Assembly (NCBI GenBank): GCA_008828725.1
Contig: MEHQ01000689.1
Coordinates: 124,933 to 188,932, forward strand
Reading direction: 5' to 3'
DNA length: 64,000 nucleotides
Source: Saccharina japonica
Lineage: Eukaryota; Sar; Phaeophyceae; Laminariales; Laminariaceae
Position numbers and translations under genes: made by a program. The notes under the pieces are model-generated. The model made no database searches. It was not told where the DNA came from and saw nothing but the letters and a program-made list of their open reading frames with translations. Below, in pieces: positions 31,916-44,354 of this stretch (position 1 is its first letter; every line of letters begins with the position of its first letter).

Positions 31916-32283
31916 ATTCTGTTTTTTTTATATCTATCTATGTAATACCGTGTTAGAAGCAGAGAAACGAGTCGTTGCTGTGAACATACTTCCTCGGATT
32001 CAGGCTTCCCTCTCCGCCGGCTGTTTTAGGGACCCATACATACTACTAATAGGGGGGGCCCGCAGTCCAGAAACATTATGTTAAGAAAAACAGGCTCAGA
32101 TTGGCACGAAACAATAAGAAAATCGGGTCAAGGACCACCACAGGCCAACAGTCGGATCCACTCTAAATCCTACCAGGTATACAATAAATTTTGATCGCAG
32201 CGTCGGAAACAAAGTAAGACATAATAACTCGCTGCCCTTTTGAGGCGATACGACCGGCCTCGGACCCGCCCTACTACTACTAC

Positions 32284-32396
32284 TATTACGGGGGACCTGA
32301 GTAAATAGGACCGAATTTTTTTACTAAAAACGTGTAAATATATAGATTTTTGTGTGTACCGTAGGTCCTATTTACTACATTAGCCCACCCCGTAAC
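32284..32396. mobile_element. Palindromic MITE, family M, copy 4
   Basis: Starts TATTACGGGGGACCTGAGTA and has the conserved GTGTGTACCGTAGGTCCTAT near the right arm, which ends CCCACCCCGTAAC. Confidence 0.75.
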
Positions 32397-33125
32397 ACTA
32401 CTACTGTAGAAGCTGCTGTAAAGTCATTCGCCACCGCGTTTTATTTTCCCCTTACCGTTCACGCATTATGTATCGTAAAACTGTTGGGGTGACCAACGTT
32501 GGTGCACGTTTTTGCTCACCAACGAGTTACAGTATATTATGCGCAGGCTACCTATCTACCGCACTAGGCCTGTATTTAAGATACCATAACTCTATGTACG
32601 TCTAACCAACCTGCTCTTTTTGTACCCCCTGATCACGCGCTGACCTGATCCCACCCGGTCCTGAGCCCACCAAACTGATCCTAGACGTAGACTGCGCCGG
32701 TGGGGTGAAGGCGAAGCAACTGATTGGCAGCCAGATAGAGGCAAAAAAACACTCAATCAAGCAGGCCAGTTAATTATCGCCACACGTTAAGAACAGCAAT
32801 GGATGTACATATACGCGAATACGGGAAAAACCCTCTCAATCAAGCAGGCCACTTTAGTTCTCGCCACACGTTGAGAAAATCAATGAATGCATGTTCAACG
32901 TTAAACTTTGTGGATAATAAGCAGGCTGTTTTATTGGCTTACCATCTTCTTCTCTTTTTTGTGTGTGTGTCGCTTTGCAATCGCATCTCATCGAATCGCA
33001 CCTCACCTCACCCCATCGATCGTTTTCGCTTCTTCTCGTCTACATATTTTATACAGGGCTACTACATACTAAAGGCGACGGCACAGCAAACCTAAACCTT
33101 CTACTCTCCCCCTCGAGTCCAGAAA

Positions 33126-34463
33126 ATGAAGCTTTCGTCCAACAACAACACCAACGCCGTCCTGGGGCTCCTGTCGGTCCTGCTAGCCTTCCCTACCGTG
33201 GCGACGGCGGCACGGACGGGCGTCGCCGGCGGGACCGCCGGGGCTAGAGGAGTGATCTCCCGGAGGCTCGCCGACTGCGCGAAGGACGACTTCTTGGTGA
33301 CAGAGTTCATCGTGAGCGAGGGCGGGTCTAACACGACCCAGGCGGCCTACGAAGGGTGCTACGAGGTGGCCGACACTCTGGACGGCGACAACTTCTACAA
33401 AATCGACGGAGATCTCGATGCCGCGGGGGGCGCGTTCTACCCCTCGGACAACAATGGCGGAAACACAGTGGTACGATCACAAGTAATATACGCTATTTTA
33501 GCGGGGTGTTTGCTATGATGATCCAATTTTGGTTGGGCTATGAAAACAAAATTGAAATCGACAAACATTACGAGGAGCTGAATGGTTGAATCAGGCGAAT
33601 TCGAAGGCGCTACTCGTAGCCAATCAGAAGCTGCTCCGTTTGCTAACCAAGCCACGAGTTACCTACCCAACTCAAAAATAGACGATGTGGAAAACAAAGA
33701 ACAAAAAAAGCGCGAAATTAGGTTGCGCCCGAGAAAAGGTAATCCCCGAAAAAAACGTTTTTTTTTTTAGCTACCTTCCGCCACAGTAGTAGCAGTGCAC
33801 ACAAACGGCTGACTACAGCTGCAAACATCCAATAGCGCGAGTTCTCAGTGAGAGGTACAGTACAGCATACCTAATTTCCTTACCATATCATCAGTAAAAC
33901 GTGCTGCCTCACTCCTGACCTCAATTTCGACGACGATGACGACGAACGATGCGCCGTCACTCACTGCCCTACCTAGCGATTCGTCGTTGCTTTTGCCTTA
34001 CTTAGCGATTCGTCGTAGTAATCTTGCCCTAGCGATTCGTCGTAACCCTGCCCTAACAGCAGTCCCCCTTATTTTGACTGTTGGTTGCTGCCTTTCTTTG
34101 TGCTTTCAGAACTCCTGGTACTTCGGAGTCGTTGCTACGAACACCACGGCCCTGGAGGCCTCAGACTCGTTCTTGTGCTTCGACCTCGACCTCAACCCCA
34201 CCGACACGCACCCGGCGGACGTCGTCTCCTGGGGCCTTATCAGAGACGAGGACTCGTCGGCAGTCAGGACGTGCGACATCGCGATCACCTGCGGGTGTTC
34301 GCTGGATACCCCAGCGCCCACTGCTGTGGTGGAAGAAGAAGAAGACGACGATACTCCCGTCGAGGCGACGGACGGAGACGCCGCCTTTGCCATGGCCGTG
34401 GGTGGAACCCAGTTCGCGCTGGTCTTGAGCACCGTTGTTCTCGTGGCTGCGAACTTGTTGTGA
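33126..34463 (+). CDS. Secreted, probably surface-anchored protein of unknown family (paralogue A)
   Basis: Two exons, 33126-33470 and 34110-34463, phase 0, 232 residues. The ATG was chosen because the N-terminus is a signal peptide in the same position as in the paralogue at 51008 (MKLS, polar stretch, then LGLLSVLLAFPTVATAA). The donor GTG|GTACGA matches the paralogue's position and the acceptor is TGCTTTCAG. The mature part has six Cys shared with the paralogue, in the contexts DC, GCYEVADTLD, FLCFDLDL, RTC and TCGC, plus YKIDGDL, AAGGAFYPSDNNGG and DTHPADV. A Glu/Asp-rich linker leads to a hydrophobic C-terminus (FALVLSTVVLVAANLL) that ends at the stop, as in GPI-anchored proteins or a tail membrane segment. 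I do not recognise the family. Function unknown; cell surface or wall location is an inference. Confidence 0.8.
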
Positions 34464-37069
34464 ACGGACGGTGCAAGGCAACGCAAGCGTAGTACGTAAA
34501 TAAGAGAGGGGGAGAGGGGGAGAGAGGGCGAGAGGGAGAGAGCGAGAGAGGGGGAGAGGGGGAGAGGGAAAGGGAGAGAGGGAGAGGGAGAGGGAGGAGA
34601 GAGAGCATTACGTTCTGCTCTTGTCCTGTTGTTGCCGTGCTGCCTTCCTTTTCTGTGCGGTAGGGTATATACTGGTAGTACCTCGGCAGAGGGCGTGTTG
34701 TGCTATTTTTCCCCCTTGCTGCCGACGGTACAGTTAAGTAGTGCCTTGGGGAAGTTGTTTGCGCTTTGGTCGGTTGATGATTATTATGCCGGCGTTGATT
34801 TGTTCGTTTGCAGAGTATTATGACGCGGTAAGTATTGACGCTCTGGAGTTTTGACTGAGGACGTGGGCGGGCGTGGCGTTGTGCCTGTCAAGCGAAGGGC
34901 ACCACGTAAAGGAAGGGGTCTCCTCCGGCCCGCTCGTACTAAACCTGTGTATTCGTGCTAAGAGGGGCGTCGACTCGTTCAGCAGTCAGCGGGGGCACCT
35001 CTGCAGTTGTAACTGTAGCGGTAGTGAAGCAACCGATCATGCACCATCCATCCACTGAGGGTTGGTGCGGTTTCGCGTCGATTGGACCTATCTACATTTA
35101 ATGTTTTTAGTAATACAGTTTGTATTTCCTTTAGTCTTTAGAACTCCAGCCACGTTTCCGGGCCGACTTGCTTATAAACAGAGTGGGGTCCCTTTTGCAG
35201 TAAGGAAGGTCAACACCACTCTGTAACTATATAAATAGCTGTAGGTAATTTTGGTAGGAGACACTCGATAGGGCGGAGGAAAATAGTCTTGAAGCCGCTC
35301 ACGATACCTCTGAATCCAGTTCATGTATGGATAACCACACCACTTTGACCCCAAATCATTTTGTAGTTATTGATGTCACCGGGCGAGGCGTGTTTGGGGG
35401 GGTGGGGGTAAAAACAAGGGCGATTACATTTCGGTGGCGAAAAGGCGCTTGCCCGTAGGGAAATTGGAGCTGAAAACATGGTTTGTAACTATCATCATTT
35501 TCATTATGTTTGGCAACCAGTCTGCTGTGCTTCTCCGTGCCTAACAGTTAGGGGTGAAGTGCGATGCACATTCTTATGGTGGCGCTGTTGTCGTGCTGTG
35601 TAATAACACTTGCGGCTGGACTACGTGTGGTCTCTCGAACGACCGGCTATTAAGTATCTGTATGGTCGCGTGCTTTGTGTTGTTATTGGTGTTTCGTTAG
35701 CTATAGGGCCTGCCCCCGTCATTTCGACGGTCGACAGGTCGGCAGAGACGATGATGTTGGATGTGGCTGTTGTTGCGGAAGCCGGGGTCACGTCATGTTT
35801 AGTTTTTGGTATAAATATTACATTGTTGGTTGTTTTGTGCATGCTTTCTCGACAATTAGATGTATAGACTGCGTTAGGTCTTCAACTACAGCAGTATATG
35901 TACTAAAGTATACGAATAATATACTAAACATACGTGTTGGAAGGATGCTCTTGTGACGACACAAACTGGAAGTTTTTTTTTGTTCAAAGAGCAAGACGAT
36001 CGATGGAGCTCCAGCAGCGTGGTGGGGTCTTGTGTCCATACTCTCAGGCGCTTTGTTATTCGTTTTTTTATAATGTTTTTGTGTACCTGGTATGATGGTA
36101 GCCCCTTCATGAAGGAATTATTGTCTCTCCGCTAAGAGTTTTTTTTGTTCGTCTCCCCCTCTGTTCAGTGTTCAGACTACTATCAGTCGTGTATGAGAGC
36201 GAGGCGAACGCCTAATAATACAAGATGCGTGTGTGCGTGATTCATGCGTCAGGGACTCCAACCTGCATTGCAGTAGTTGTAGTAGTATTCGGTCCCTGTA
36301 CAGGTAGGTCCATACTTACAGTACTTTATCTCTGTCCACCTTGTTGTGTCGAAACACGTACAAATGAGCTTTAAAAACAAAAATCCTCTAATAAAGGACA
36401 AGCACGGTGACTGAACAACCAGTCGGCGTGCAATAGGAGTAGGTCTATACGAAGTATTACTTTATCTCTCGCGTCCGCCTTGTTGTGTGGACATACGTTC
36501 AGACCAGCTTTTCGCCTTGGCAAAACAAATTAATTGCAGAGGTACTCGTAGGTCAGGTGAAGAAGCGTGGGAGTGGCTAAGTGAAGTGCTCCTTGTCTCC
36601 CATGTTTTCTCCGAATTGTCCGGGGATGAATTGATTCGCTGTAGTTTCTTCCAGGTTGTGGAGCCTACATCTATCTCATACGGCCCTTGAGGGCGAGCTG
36701 TTGGTGTGTTCTGGTATCAGTTCTTCATGGAAGCGTCTCATTGCCTCTCCGTAAAAATTCGGGGTGGATTGCATCATCTGTGTTGCCCTTCCTGTTAAAA
36801 TCATCAACAATAATAGCAGGCAGGCAGGCAAGTGATCAATACTACTATACATTGTGCGTTGACTTCACGTCGGCGACTGTGGTTATTATGCTTCTTTCAA
36901 AATGTACATTTATTTGTGTGCGCGTGTCACATGTGGTCGGTGATCTACACACTTCGATAGGGATTGTGTAATCTAGTAGTCGGCTGCACATCTTCCTAAG
37001 GTTTGACTAGGGTCTGTATAATAACGAAAAGACCGAATGTGTCCGTCCGATATCCATCGGATGAAATGT

Positions 37070-37250
37070 GTCCTCCTCCTCCTGCTCCTCCTGCTCCTCC
37101 TGCTCCTCCTGCTCCTCCTCCTCCTCCCCCTCCTCCTCCTCCTCCTCTTCCTCCTCCTGCCCCTCTTCCTCCTCTTCCTCTTCCTCTTCCTCCTCCTCCT
37201 CCTCCTCGTCCTCCTCCTCCTCCTCGTCCTCCTCGTCCTCCTCCTCCTGT
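37070..37250 (+). repeat. CTC/CTG/TTC pyrimidine microsatellite
   Basis: About 180 bases of CCT-type triplets on the plus strand. Long Pro, Leu and Ser (plus) and Gly/Arg (minus) frames arise from it. Confidence 0.9.
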
Positions 37251-37771
37251 TAATCGCAATTTAAACACGCCATCCGCCCTTTGCCATGTCTTACATTCCA
37301 GCGTTTTTCCCCGCCCCGCTCAACAAAGATCAAACATCGACCCTTTCGGCAAGCGCTTCCGTCCCATGCACGCAGCGAAAGCCGCAATCAACCCCTGCCA
37401 GAGAATAATCTCATATACCTGGCGAGCCCCATCACCAGTGTCCCCATCGCCAGTGTCCCCATCGCCAGTGTTGTCGATGTCAGCAGCTCGGGCTTTACGT
37501 CACACGCTCGTGCAATACAGGTCCTCGACTACCTTGGGAGCCCGGCACACGAACGTCTTCCGCAGTAAGCGCACGCTCGACCGAGCGGCCATATACAGTA
37601 CATCCATTCCAAGGTCTACCGCCGGAAGTATTACAATAGGCTCTTTTGTTTTGCTCCCGAAGCAATCTCGCAGTATCGAGACCGCCGTTTCCGCTGATAG
37701 TCCTGTCCAACTACACAAAAATAGCTCGTCTATTTGTAGACATATTGTACCTGGCCAAATGCAGGGACACA

Positions 37772-37870
37772 TGCCCCCCCCCCTGCTCCGTCTCGAAAGG
37801 GACGCGTGGTCAATGGTCAAATGACTAAGGCAAGCAACAAATAAGTACCCCCCCCCCCTGAGTACCCCCC
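37772..37870 (+). repeat. Poly(C)-tailed dispersed repeat, family P2
   Basis: CTGCTCCGTCTCGAAAGGGA, then TGGTCAATGGTCAAATGACT, AAGGCAAGCAACAAATAAGT, then ACC and a run of C. Same order as 51525-51620. It resembles the 3' end of family P (GGTCTATGGTCATATGACTA, CATGAGTACC and C run). Confidence 0.65.
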
Positions 37871-38119
37871 CTGCGTTTTCTGTCCGCGGGTACATAATAA
37901 CATCACATTGAACTAATCTCGGACTTGGTCTCCGAAATTGGGACCCGACTGCTGCGCACGCTGCCCCGATCACGGCCAGTATTTGATCAGTGCCACCTTA
38001 TAGGGGTGGCGGCTTATTAGTTTTCTTAGCTCCTTGCATGAGGACCTCTATACTAATAGTGAGTCACCCGAACCATGATTTCGAAGAAGGGTTGTTCGCG
38101 CAACCCACCCGACCAGCAT

Positions 38120-38212
38120 TTGTATGCGCTGTATGCACTGTATGCGCTTCATGCGCTGTATGCGCTGTATGCGCTGTATGTGCTGTAAGCGCTGTATGCA
38201 CTGTATGCGCTA
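38120..38212 (+). repeat. Nine-base tandem repeat TGTATGCGC
   Basis: About ten units of TGTATGCGC with TGTATGCAC, TTCATGCGC and TGTAAGCGC variants. It codes for a spurious Cys-Ala-Val repeat. Confidence 0.8.
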
Positions 38213-39140
38213 GTCATAAAACAACTAAGTAGATATATGTGCTACAGAAGAAAAACTATCGTATATACAAAGCGGTAGTTGGTCACTTGAGGAGCTCAAC
38301 CAACCAGAAAATTTCACCTCAGAAGGCAAATACTAACTGAAAACCCTTTATGGTATACCGTGGGATTGCTTATTTATCTTATTCTTCTGTAGGTTTCCTG
38401 GCGGCCGCGAAACGGCACCTACCCTCGCCGTCGGCGTTACACCGCGCCACCTTTCAGCGTCTACCACGGTCGTTTCCTTCTGCCCACCTAATGTGCGCTG
38501 CCGGTCCGGTCCGTGCCTTCTCGCGCTTCGCACCCTTCCTCCTTTTTATTTCGATGGGAGGCACGCTCTCCATGACGTCTGCATAGACACTGAACGGGGC
38601 GCCCCACTCGGCCACACGAGCAATACACAACAGTAAGAAATGCGTTGATCATCGCTGTGGGGCGAGCGCACAAACTATGGCGGATAATCTGCTCCACGCC
38701 AAGCATGCCGCGAGCGCTCCCCGTCGTTCTAGCTGTGCAGAGATACATGCTGCCATACTATTGAGGAACTCGCGGGTGGCCGCGATAATTCCCCCCGTTG
38801 GCAAGCCAAAGCGCGCTAGAATAGTCCACAGGATAGAACAGGTGTGGGTTCGGTTTGGTCGACGGTGTCATTCGATTATGCGTGTTTGTGAGGTCAAGGG
38901 AGTGCACGCACAAACTGTATGTTGTATATATAGCCCGGTGACTCCCTTAGGTAGTGAGTGTCAGAGTTTGTACTCGACGTTTTTACACGAGAGATATCAG
39001 TCCAGAATCATCATGCTGCGGTCGTACACTGCCAATAGTATTGTGTTTAACCCACACGTTGAGGGGGACACTATTTCATCACATTTTTTCGAGGGTTTGC
39101 GTGGGTTTTACGTAGTCTACGTACTCTTATAATATACTAA

Positions 39141-39312
39141 TAAAGGCATTCGACGCGAGTCGACGAGGGAAGGGCTGAAGTCTTCGCGCGATAACAAATG
39201 CAAGGCACGTACCGTAGTTGAGGGGGGGGGGCTGCTGATTGACCCCGGCTCTGAGTTACGACTATGTAGGGAGGAGGAGATCGAAGGGCGAAGAAAATGT
39301 ATGGGATGGGAA
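39141..39312 (+). mobile_element. SINE-like element, family S, copy 3 (head missing)
   Basis: Matches 5105-5280: GACGAGGGAAG, CGCGATAACAAATGCAAGGCA, CCGTAGTTGAGG, GACCCCGGCTCTGAGTTACG, GAAAATGTATGGGATGG. Confidence 0.6.
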
Positions 39313-39779
39313 CAAAACAAAAAACACAAAGATCGCTGTGCGTGTCACCGAAAACGCGTGGTAGCAGAGGGTAACATTGGAGTCGATACATGCCCACGCT
39401 GGTGCTGATGCACTTGTTGGAAGAAATAATGAAGATACAGCTTTCTATTTTACGTATACAGATGTGTATTTTTTTGAGGACAAAACTGGCTTACAAAAAT
39501 ACGTAGAGTTCCTGGAGTGCATGTGGGTGCTGTGATGGGTAGTGGGGAGTGACGGCCTGGGTGTTGTCTCCTATGCCACAACGTCTAGAGTTTCGCGGCT
39601 GTCGTTATCTGCCACAACGTCTAGACCTACCGGGATCTCGTCTTGTGCAACAATCTTGAACCATGGCTTGATGCTCTGACCTCGAAGAAAGCTAATAATC
39701 CCGCCGCGCTATTCCATGACGTTCCGGTTCAACAACGAAATCGTCATAGACTGTTTTATTATTGCACCGTATTTTTCAC

Positions 39780-39895
39780 CCTGGGTGTACTTGCATAGCG
39801 ATAGGCTATCCATAGCCTGTATCCTTAACCCAGCAGCTCTGCTGCTCACTGCTGCTACCATTACTAACAGTGACTATATTATGGGTTATCGTTGG
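39780..39895 (-). repeat. Copia LTR-like fragment at the 3' side of the copia remnant
   Basis: Shares GCGATAGxCTATCC, CCTAACxCAGCAGCTC, GCTGCTCACTG, TACCATT and CTAACAGTGA with 43500-43640 in the same orientation and order. It adjoins the end of the integrase frame at about 39886. Direct-repeat position on both sides of the copia sequences suggests LTR fragments. Confidence 0.5.
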
Positions 39896-41530
39896 TGATA
39901 CCCTGGCAAGTGCACAAGGCTGTGCCTCTCGATGAAGGTGACGTTGCGGCTTTCCCGTACGCGACGCGTTTGAGAGTTGTAGACTCGGTACGACTTGCTG
40001 TCCATGCTGTATCCGACAAGCCGCCCTTCCCAAGCACGACTCTTCAGCTTCTTGATGAAAGTCTCTTCGTGCACGAACGCCCTGCACCCGATAACCCGAA
40101 GGTCCCCGAGGAAGGCATCCTTGCCGTAGAGCGCTTTGTACGGCGTCCCGTTGTTGAGAGCCGCGTGCGGAGAGCGATTGCTCAGGTAGACCGCAGTGTT
40201 CAGCAGCTCCCCCCAAAGGAACTTCGGTAGGTTAGAGTCAGCGAATAGACAACGCACAATGTTTAGGATTGTCCGGCCTGCACGCTCGTTCGCTCCAATC
40301 TGCTGAGGGGTATTCGGCGAGGCGAACTCCAGCTTGATACCGTTGTCGAGGCAGTACTAACGGAAATCCGCACTCGTAAACTCGGTCCCCTGGTCGCCCC
40401 GGACACACTGAATGCGCTCTCCGGTAGGGGTTACGGTACCTCTGTTGAACAACGCGAGGGAGTCGACGGAGCAAGTCTTGTCCTTCATGAGAACCACCTC
40501 CTTCCACTTGGTATGTAGGTCGACAAACTTGGTGGCGTACCTGTAGTTTCCCAGTGCCAGAGGTGAGAACGGGCCGAGGGTGTCGACGAGCACGGTCTGG
40601 AAAGGGCGTTTGACGTTGTAGGTGGCCTGCTTAGGGTGAGGCTGTTGTGCGCTCTTCCCAAGAGGGCAAGGACCGCAGTCCTGCACGTCACCAGCGTAGT
40701 CGACGCCATTCTCCAGCTGCCTCCGCAGGACATCCATGCTCTTCCGGTTGAGATGCCCCATTCGCCGGTGCCAGAGATCAGCCGTTTCCGTCCGCAAGGC
40801 CAAGCCGGCAGGGGCGCATCTGGGGACCTGCTGGCCCCCAGTACCACCCCCAAGCTTCAGCCGAATGGTGTACATGAGCTTACCCGTCGCGGCGGCCACT
40901 CCCAGGTTCTGCATCGGAACCTTCACCTTTTCTGACTCCAACCTGGGGTTCTCCGGGTGGAATATCGTCGCCACCCCTTTCAGCATTGCCTCAGACACGG
41001 AGAACAGGTTGGTCCCCAACCCTGGTACCAAGATGGCGCGAACGGAGACGGGCAGGTCGTTCCCACCGTCGTCTTTGACAGTGCCAGAGATGGTACCCGT
41101 AGCAACGCCTTGTAGTAGGTGCTGGCCAGCGGCGACGATCGTGTGAGGGACCCGAAGGTCCTGGACGTCACTCATGTAGGCCCGCAACCCAGGTGTGAGC
41201 GCAGGGTCGAGGTAGTTGTCGCTCGCTCCACTGTCAACCAACAGCAGAAGAGATGATCCGTCAGAACGGAAAGGCTCCTGAGACGCATCCGCAGGAGTCG
41301 CCATGAACGCACCAAAGGGACCTTGAGATAAGTGGTTGCTCTTTGTTGGCGTCTCTGACGAAACGGACGAAGGCGCCGCCGGTTTGACATTGGACGCCAC
41401 CGAAGGTGTACCCGAAGCGGTAGGTGACGAACCAACCTTAGGCAAGGAGGCACCCAGAGCGTTGAAGGAGAAGCCGAACGTGGTCGACTCGGGCTGAGGT
41501 ACTTGTGCTTGGTGAGCGTTCCCGATAATC
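39886..41530 (-). pseudogene. Ty1/copia remnant: gag end, protease, integrase
   Basis: Reads on the minus strand from about 41530. Protease motif LLLVDSGASDNYLDP (about 41210-41255). GAG-pre-integrase LWHRRMGHLNRKSMD (about 40730-40775) with the following Cys pair GPCPLG. Integrase aspartates in VDTLGPFSP (about 40575) and CVRGDQGTEF (about 40395), and the glutamate in NERAGRTI downstream. A single TAG (complement of 40357-40359) interrupts the integrase between the second Asp and the Glu. The frame then runs on to about 39886 through GYSMDSKSYRVYN and stops. Reverse transcriptase should follow but does not. Confidence 0.85.
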
Positions 41531-41689
41531 CATAATAGGTTATGAGCCTCGACTGTGAGTGAGTGGAGGTCTACTCATATTGGCAATGTGTAATATTTCC
41601 ATAACAGACTACCTGTACTAAACGTTGCCTACGTAGGTATAAGCTACCCGACCTACAATTGACGCTCATCGTCAACTGAAAAAAACATC

Positions 41690-42045
41690 GATGTGCTGAT
41701 CATACTTATCAACAACCAGTACATGATGGAATTGATGTAATAAGCTTGGCTGCAGTGTCGATCATGGCACGATGACCAACAGCACTTGTTGAGCGTGATA
41801 TAAACTTGACTACAGTGCCGACAATGGCTAAAGATCACCAGCACTTGTTGAACGCGACAAAAGCTTGACTAAAGTGCCGATCATTACTAACGATCAACAA
41901 TACCTATACCTGTTGGAAGCGATAGAGATTTGAGCAAAGTGCCGATCGTGGCTAACGATCATCGGCACTAGTTGTTGGAAGCGATAGAGACTTGTCTAAA
42001 GTGCCGATCGTGGCTAACGCCGATCAGCATATTTTGGAACCAACA
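41690..42045 (+). repeat. Minisatellite, unit about 60-70 bp
   Basis: Five to six units with the core CTTGACTAAAGTGCCGATCA, TGGCTAACGATCAACAGCAC and TTGTTGGAAGCGATA. The later units (from about 41880) are most alike. It separates the two copia fragments. Confidence 0.75.
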
Positions 42046-42259
42046 CTAATTTACCAAAGCACTGGTTATTTAATGACTACCGACCACTACGTAGTGCTTG
42101 TGGGAACGAAATGTTCGCGCCTATCGGTATTGCTTCGCTACGAGCCTCTCCGTGCAATCGCCACAGAGCTACTCTCAGTGTCGATGATGTATTCGATGTT
42201 ACGACCATCGATTTACACCTGGATTTTTTTTATGAGCTCGATCAGGAACCGGTGCCGCT

Positions 42260-43035
42260 GCCAGATCCGCGAGCTACGTCTCCATCGGTATGTAGTGAAT
42301 GCCCACGTCTCCCTCCTTCACGATCTCGCGGGTGTCGAAGTACCCCAAAGCCACGTGTTTAGCACGTGAGCTGTAGATATGGTGACCGGCCACATGTAGT
42401 GTCGAAGTGTTGTCGATGTGGAGCGGGACGCGCTTGAAGTCCTCCTTAAAGCCCAGCTCCGTCAGCATGTCCTGGAAAAATTCTGCCTCGCTCATCGCCA
42501 ATATTCCCGCCACAAGCTCCCCTTCCACTGTTGATTGGGCCATTAACTCGTGCATGGCCACCTTGAAGCTCACGGGGCCATTGCACATCATCGTGATGTA
42601 CGATGAAGTTGACGTCGCGTTGTCCGAGTTGTTGCCCCAGTTGGCGTCCGAGTACGCGTTAAGCCTGAACCCTCCTTGCTTGTAGATTATGCTGAAATCC
42701 GCCGTTTAGACTAGGTACCGACGTATATGCTTAACCGCTCCCATGTGCATCTTTGATGGTTTGGACGTTGCCCTCGCCAGTTGCTTTACCGCGTACGATA
42801 TGCCGTAGCGTGTCACCTGCTTTAACGTGGTCGTCCCGTCGAAGATGTGTATATGCACGGGTCGCTTATGAGGGCTGTGACCCCGATTCTCACGAGGAAG
42901 GTGTCAATGGTTCCATGTCAGTTCTTGGCACTTAGCTTCAGGCCGTAAAGCGATTTGAGAGGCTTCATGGCCAGCGGAGCTCCCGTCGCCCCATCCTTCG
43001 TCTCGTGCCCCGAAGCGTCTATGAAGATCACTTGT
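42260..43035 (-). pseudogene. Ty1/copia reverse transcriptase C-terminus and RNase H remnant
   Basis: Minus-strand reading contains the copia RT signature LKSLYGLK (about 42940-42965) with nearby stops and a frameshift, then RNase H: AYSDANWGNNSDNATSTSS (about 42600-42655), ELMAQSTVEGEL, LHIDNTSTLHVAGHH and SSRAKHVALGYFDTREIV (about 42300-42360). It lies upstream, in minus-strand sense, of the gag-integrase fragment. That is the wrong order for one copia element. Confidence 0.8.
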
Positions 43036-43499
43036 GAAGAAGAAGAAAAGTCAGAGTTTGAAAAGGCGCTTATTATGTGGCCATAGTGGAAAGAAGATTG
43101 ATCTCAGAGATGAAAAGAAAAGGAGAAGAAGAGAAGAGAGAAGCATGGAGAGGAGCGTAGTAGAGCGATCGAGGTGGGGGATGCTTCCACATGACCAACT
43201 CGGTACAATGCCCATGCTGTACGGGCAGCTATATACTCTACAGAGTAGCCCGTATTAGTCCCTGTAATAATGCCCTCTACAATGTTCTAGTAACGTTCTA
43301 GCAACGTTCTCAGCATCGTTCCTGATGGTGATGATCTTGACATACAATGGACCTTACTACGAGTAAGACAAACTTGTAATCTATCCGCATATTGCATTTA
43401 CCCGAATGTCCACACTATAGACACTCGTATACTCTAGTGACTGCACAGCACAATAGATACGTATAGATATCAACGTTCATAATATGCTAAGAGTGTTTA

Positions 43500-43640
43500 T
43501 AGTTTTTATAAATTGTACTTGTATAGTGATATAGCGATAGACTATCCAAGTATATGCTACCAGGTATATCCCTAACACAGCAGCTCGGCTGCTCACTGTT
43601 GTTACCATTGCTAACAGTGATTATATTGTACTGGATGATG
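43500..43640 (-). repeat. Copia LTR-like fragment at the 5' side of the copia remnants
   Basis: Direct-repeat partner of 39780-39895 (shared GCGATAGACTATCC, CTAACACAGCAGCTC, GCTGCTCACTG, CTAACAGTGATTATATT). Confidence 0.45.
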
Positions 43641-44235
43641 ATTGCCCAAGTACAGTATTGACTACACAGCCTACACTTAACAGTTTGTGTTAATGTTTTA
43701 TTATATAACATTATATAAATAACGAACTGCTGTTCAGTCCGGGCCCCGATTGAATGACCAGTCATGCATTACACTATAGGTGCACGGTGCTTGTATCTCT
43801 TTTTTTACAAGAGGCATATTCATAAGGTAAAACGGCATATTCATAAGGTAAAACGGCCAGCGCCGACTGGTGGGAAAAAGTAACAGCGGGCAGGGAGGGA
43901 TGCCACTGGTGGTGATGCACTGATGGTTTGATCACATGCCACTGGTGGTGATGGACTTATCTCACATCCACAGGAAATGTATTTCCCCGCGTCACCAAAA
44001 GCATGTATTGTATGTACTGTACTCTCTAGTACCTGGTACAACATACACTCCTCGTAGTATCTGGTATAGGGGATATCGTATAGAAGCCACTCCCCATGAT
44101 ATACTGCTTGTAAGTTTGACCACGAGACAGTACAATAGTATAGTATGTTACGCAAGGCAAACGCCGCCCGAAATACGTCTTCAAGAAGGGGAAATGGAAT
44201 GTTTTGTCGGTTCAGCGTGATAAAAGGGAGACTAC

Positions 44236-44354
44236 TATTACGGGGGGCCATAGTAAACACTAGTAAAAAGGACCTACGGTACATACGAAAACCTATATAA
44301 TTCCCCAATTTTACCAAAAATATTTGGTCCTGTTTACTATGGCCCCCCGTGATA
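44236..44354. mobile_element. Palindromic MITE, family M, copy 5
   Basis: Starts TATTACGGGGGGCCATAGTA and ends ACTATGGCCCCCCGTGATA. The termini are near-perfect inverted repeats. Confidence 0.8.

Larger units (their letters stand above)
26847..33125. other. Gene-poor, repeat-rich region between gypsy element and first secreted-protein gene
   Basis: No supported gene. Contents: short open frames without domains; CAG/CAA-rich patches near 29526-29700; a tandem duplication at 30300-31150; GTAGTA/TACTAC palindromic patches at 31395-31530; a SINE body at 31710-31915; a MITE at 32284-32396. The stretch 27420-27690 is more GC-rich and has a short minus-strand ATG frame of about 40 codons without recognisable similarity. 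Confidence 0.5.
34464..39715. other. Downstream flank of paralogue A and repeat-rich DNA, no gene recognised
   Basis: A GA-rich tract (34504-34605). Blocks 34880-35060, 35265-35335, 37990-38120 and 38264-38375 match the flank of paralogue B. CTCCTC microsatellite at 37070-37250. A C-tailed repeat at 37772-37870. A nine-base repeat at 38120-38210. A SINE body at 39141-39312. An ATG-initiated frame of 151 codons at 38677-39132 has no recognisable domain and no splice or coding support. Confidence 0.5.

Noticed and set aside
37003..37824. 273-codon Pro-rich frame and its Gly-rich complement
   Set aside because: Driven by the CTC-type microsatellite; the start is not ATG and the remainder has no recognisable domain.
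38677..39132. ATG-initiated 151-codon frame
   Set aside because: No similarity, no signal peptide and no partner exon; overlaps the duplicated-flank neighbourhood. Possible but unsupported.
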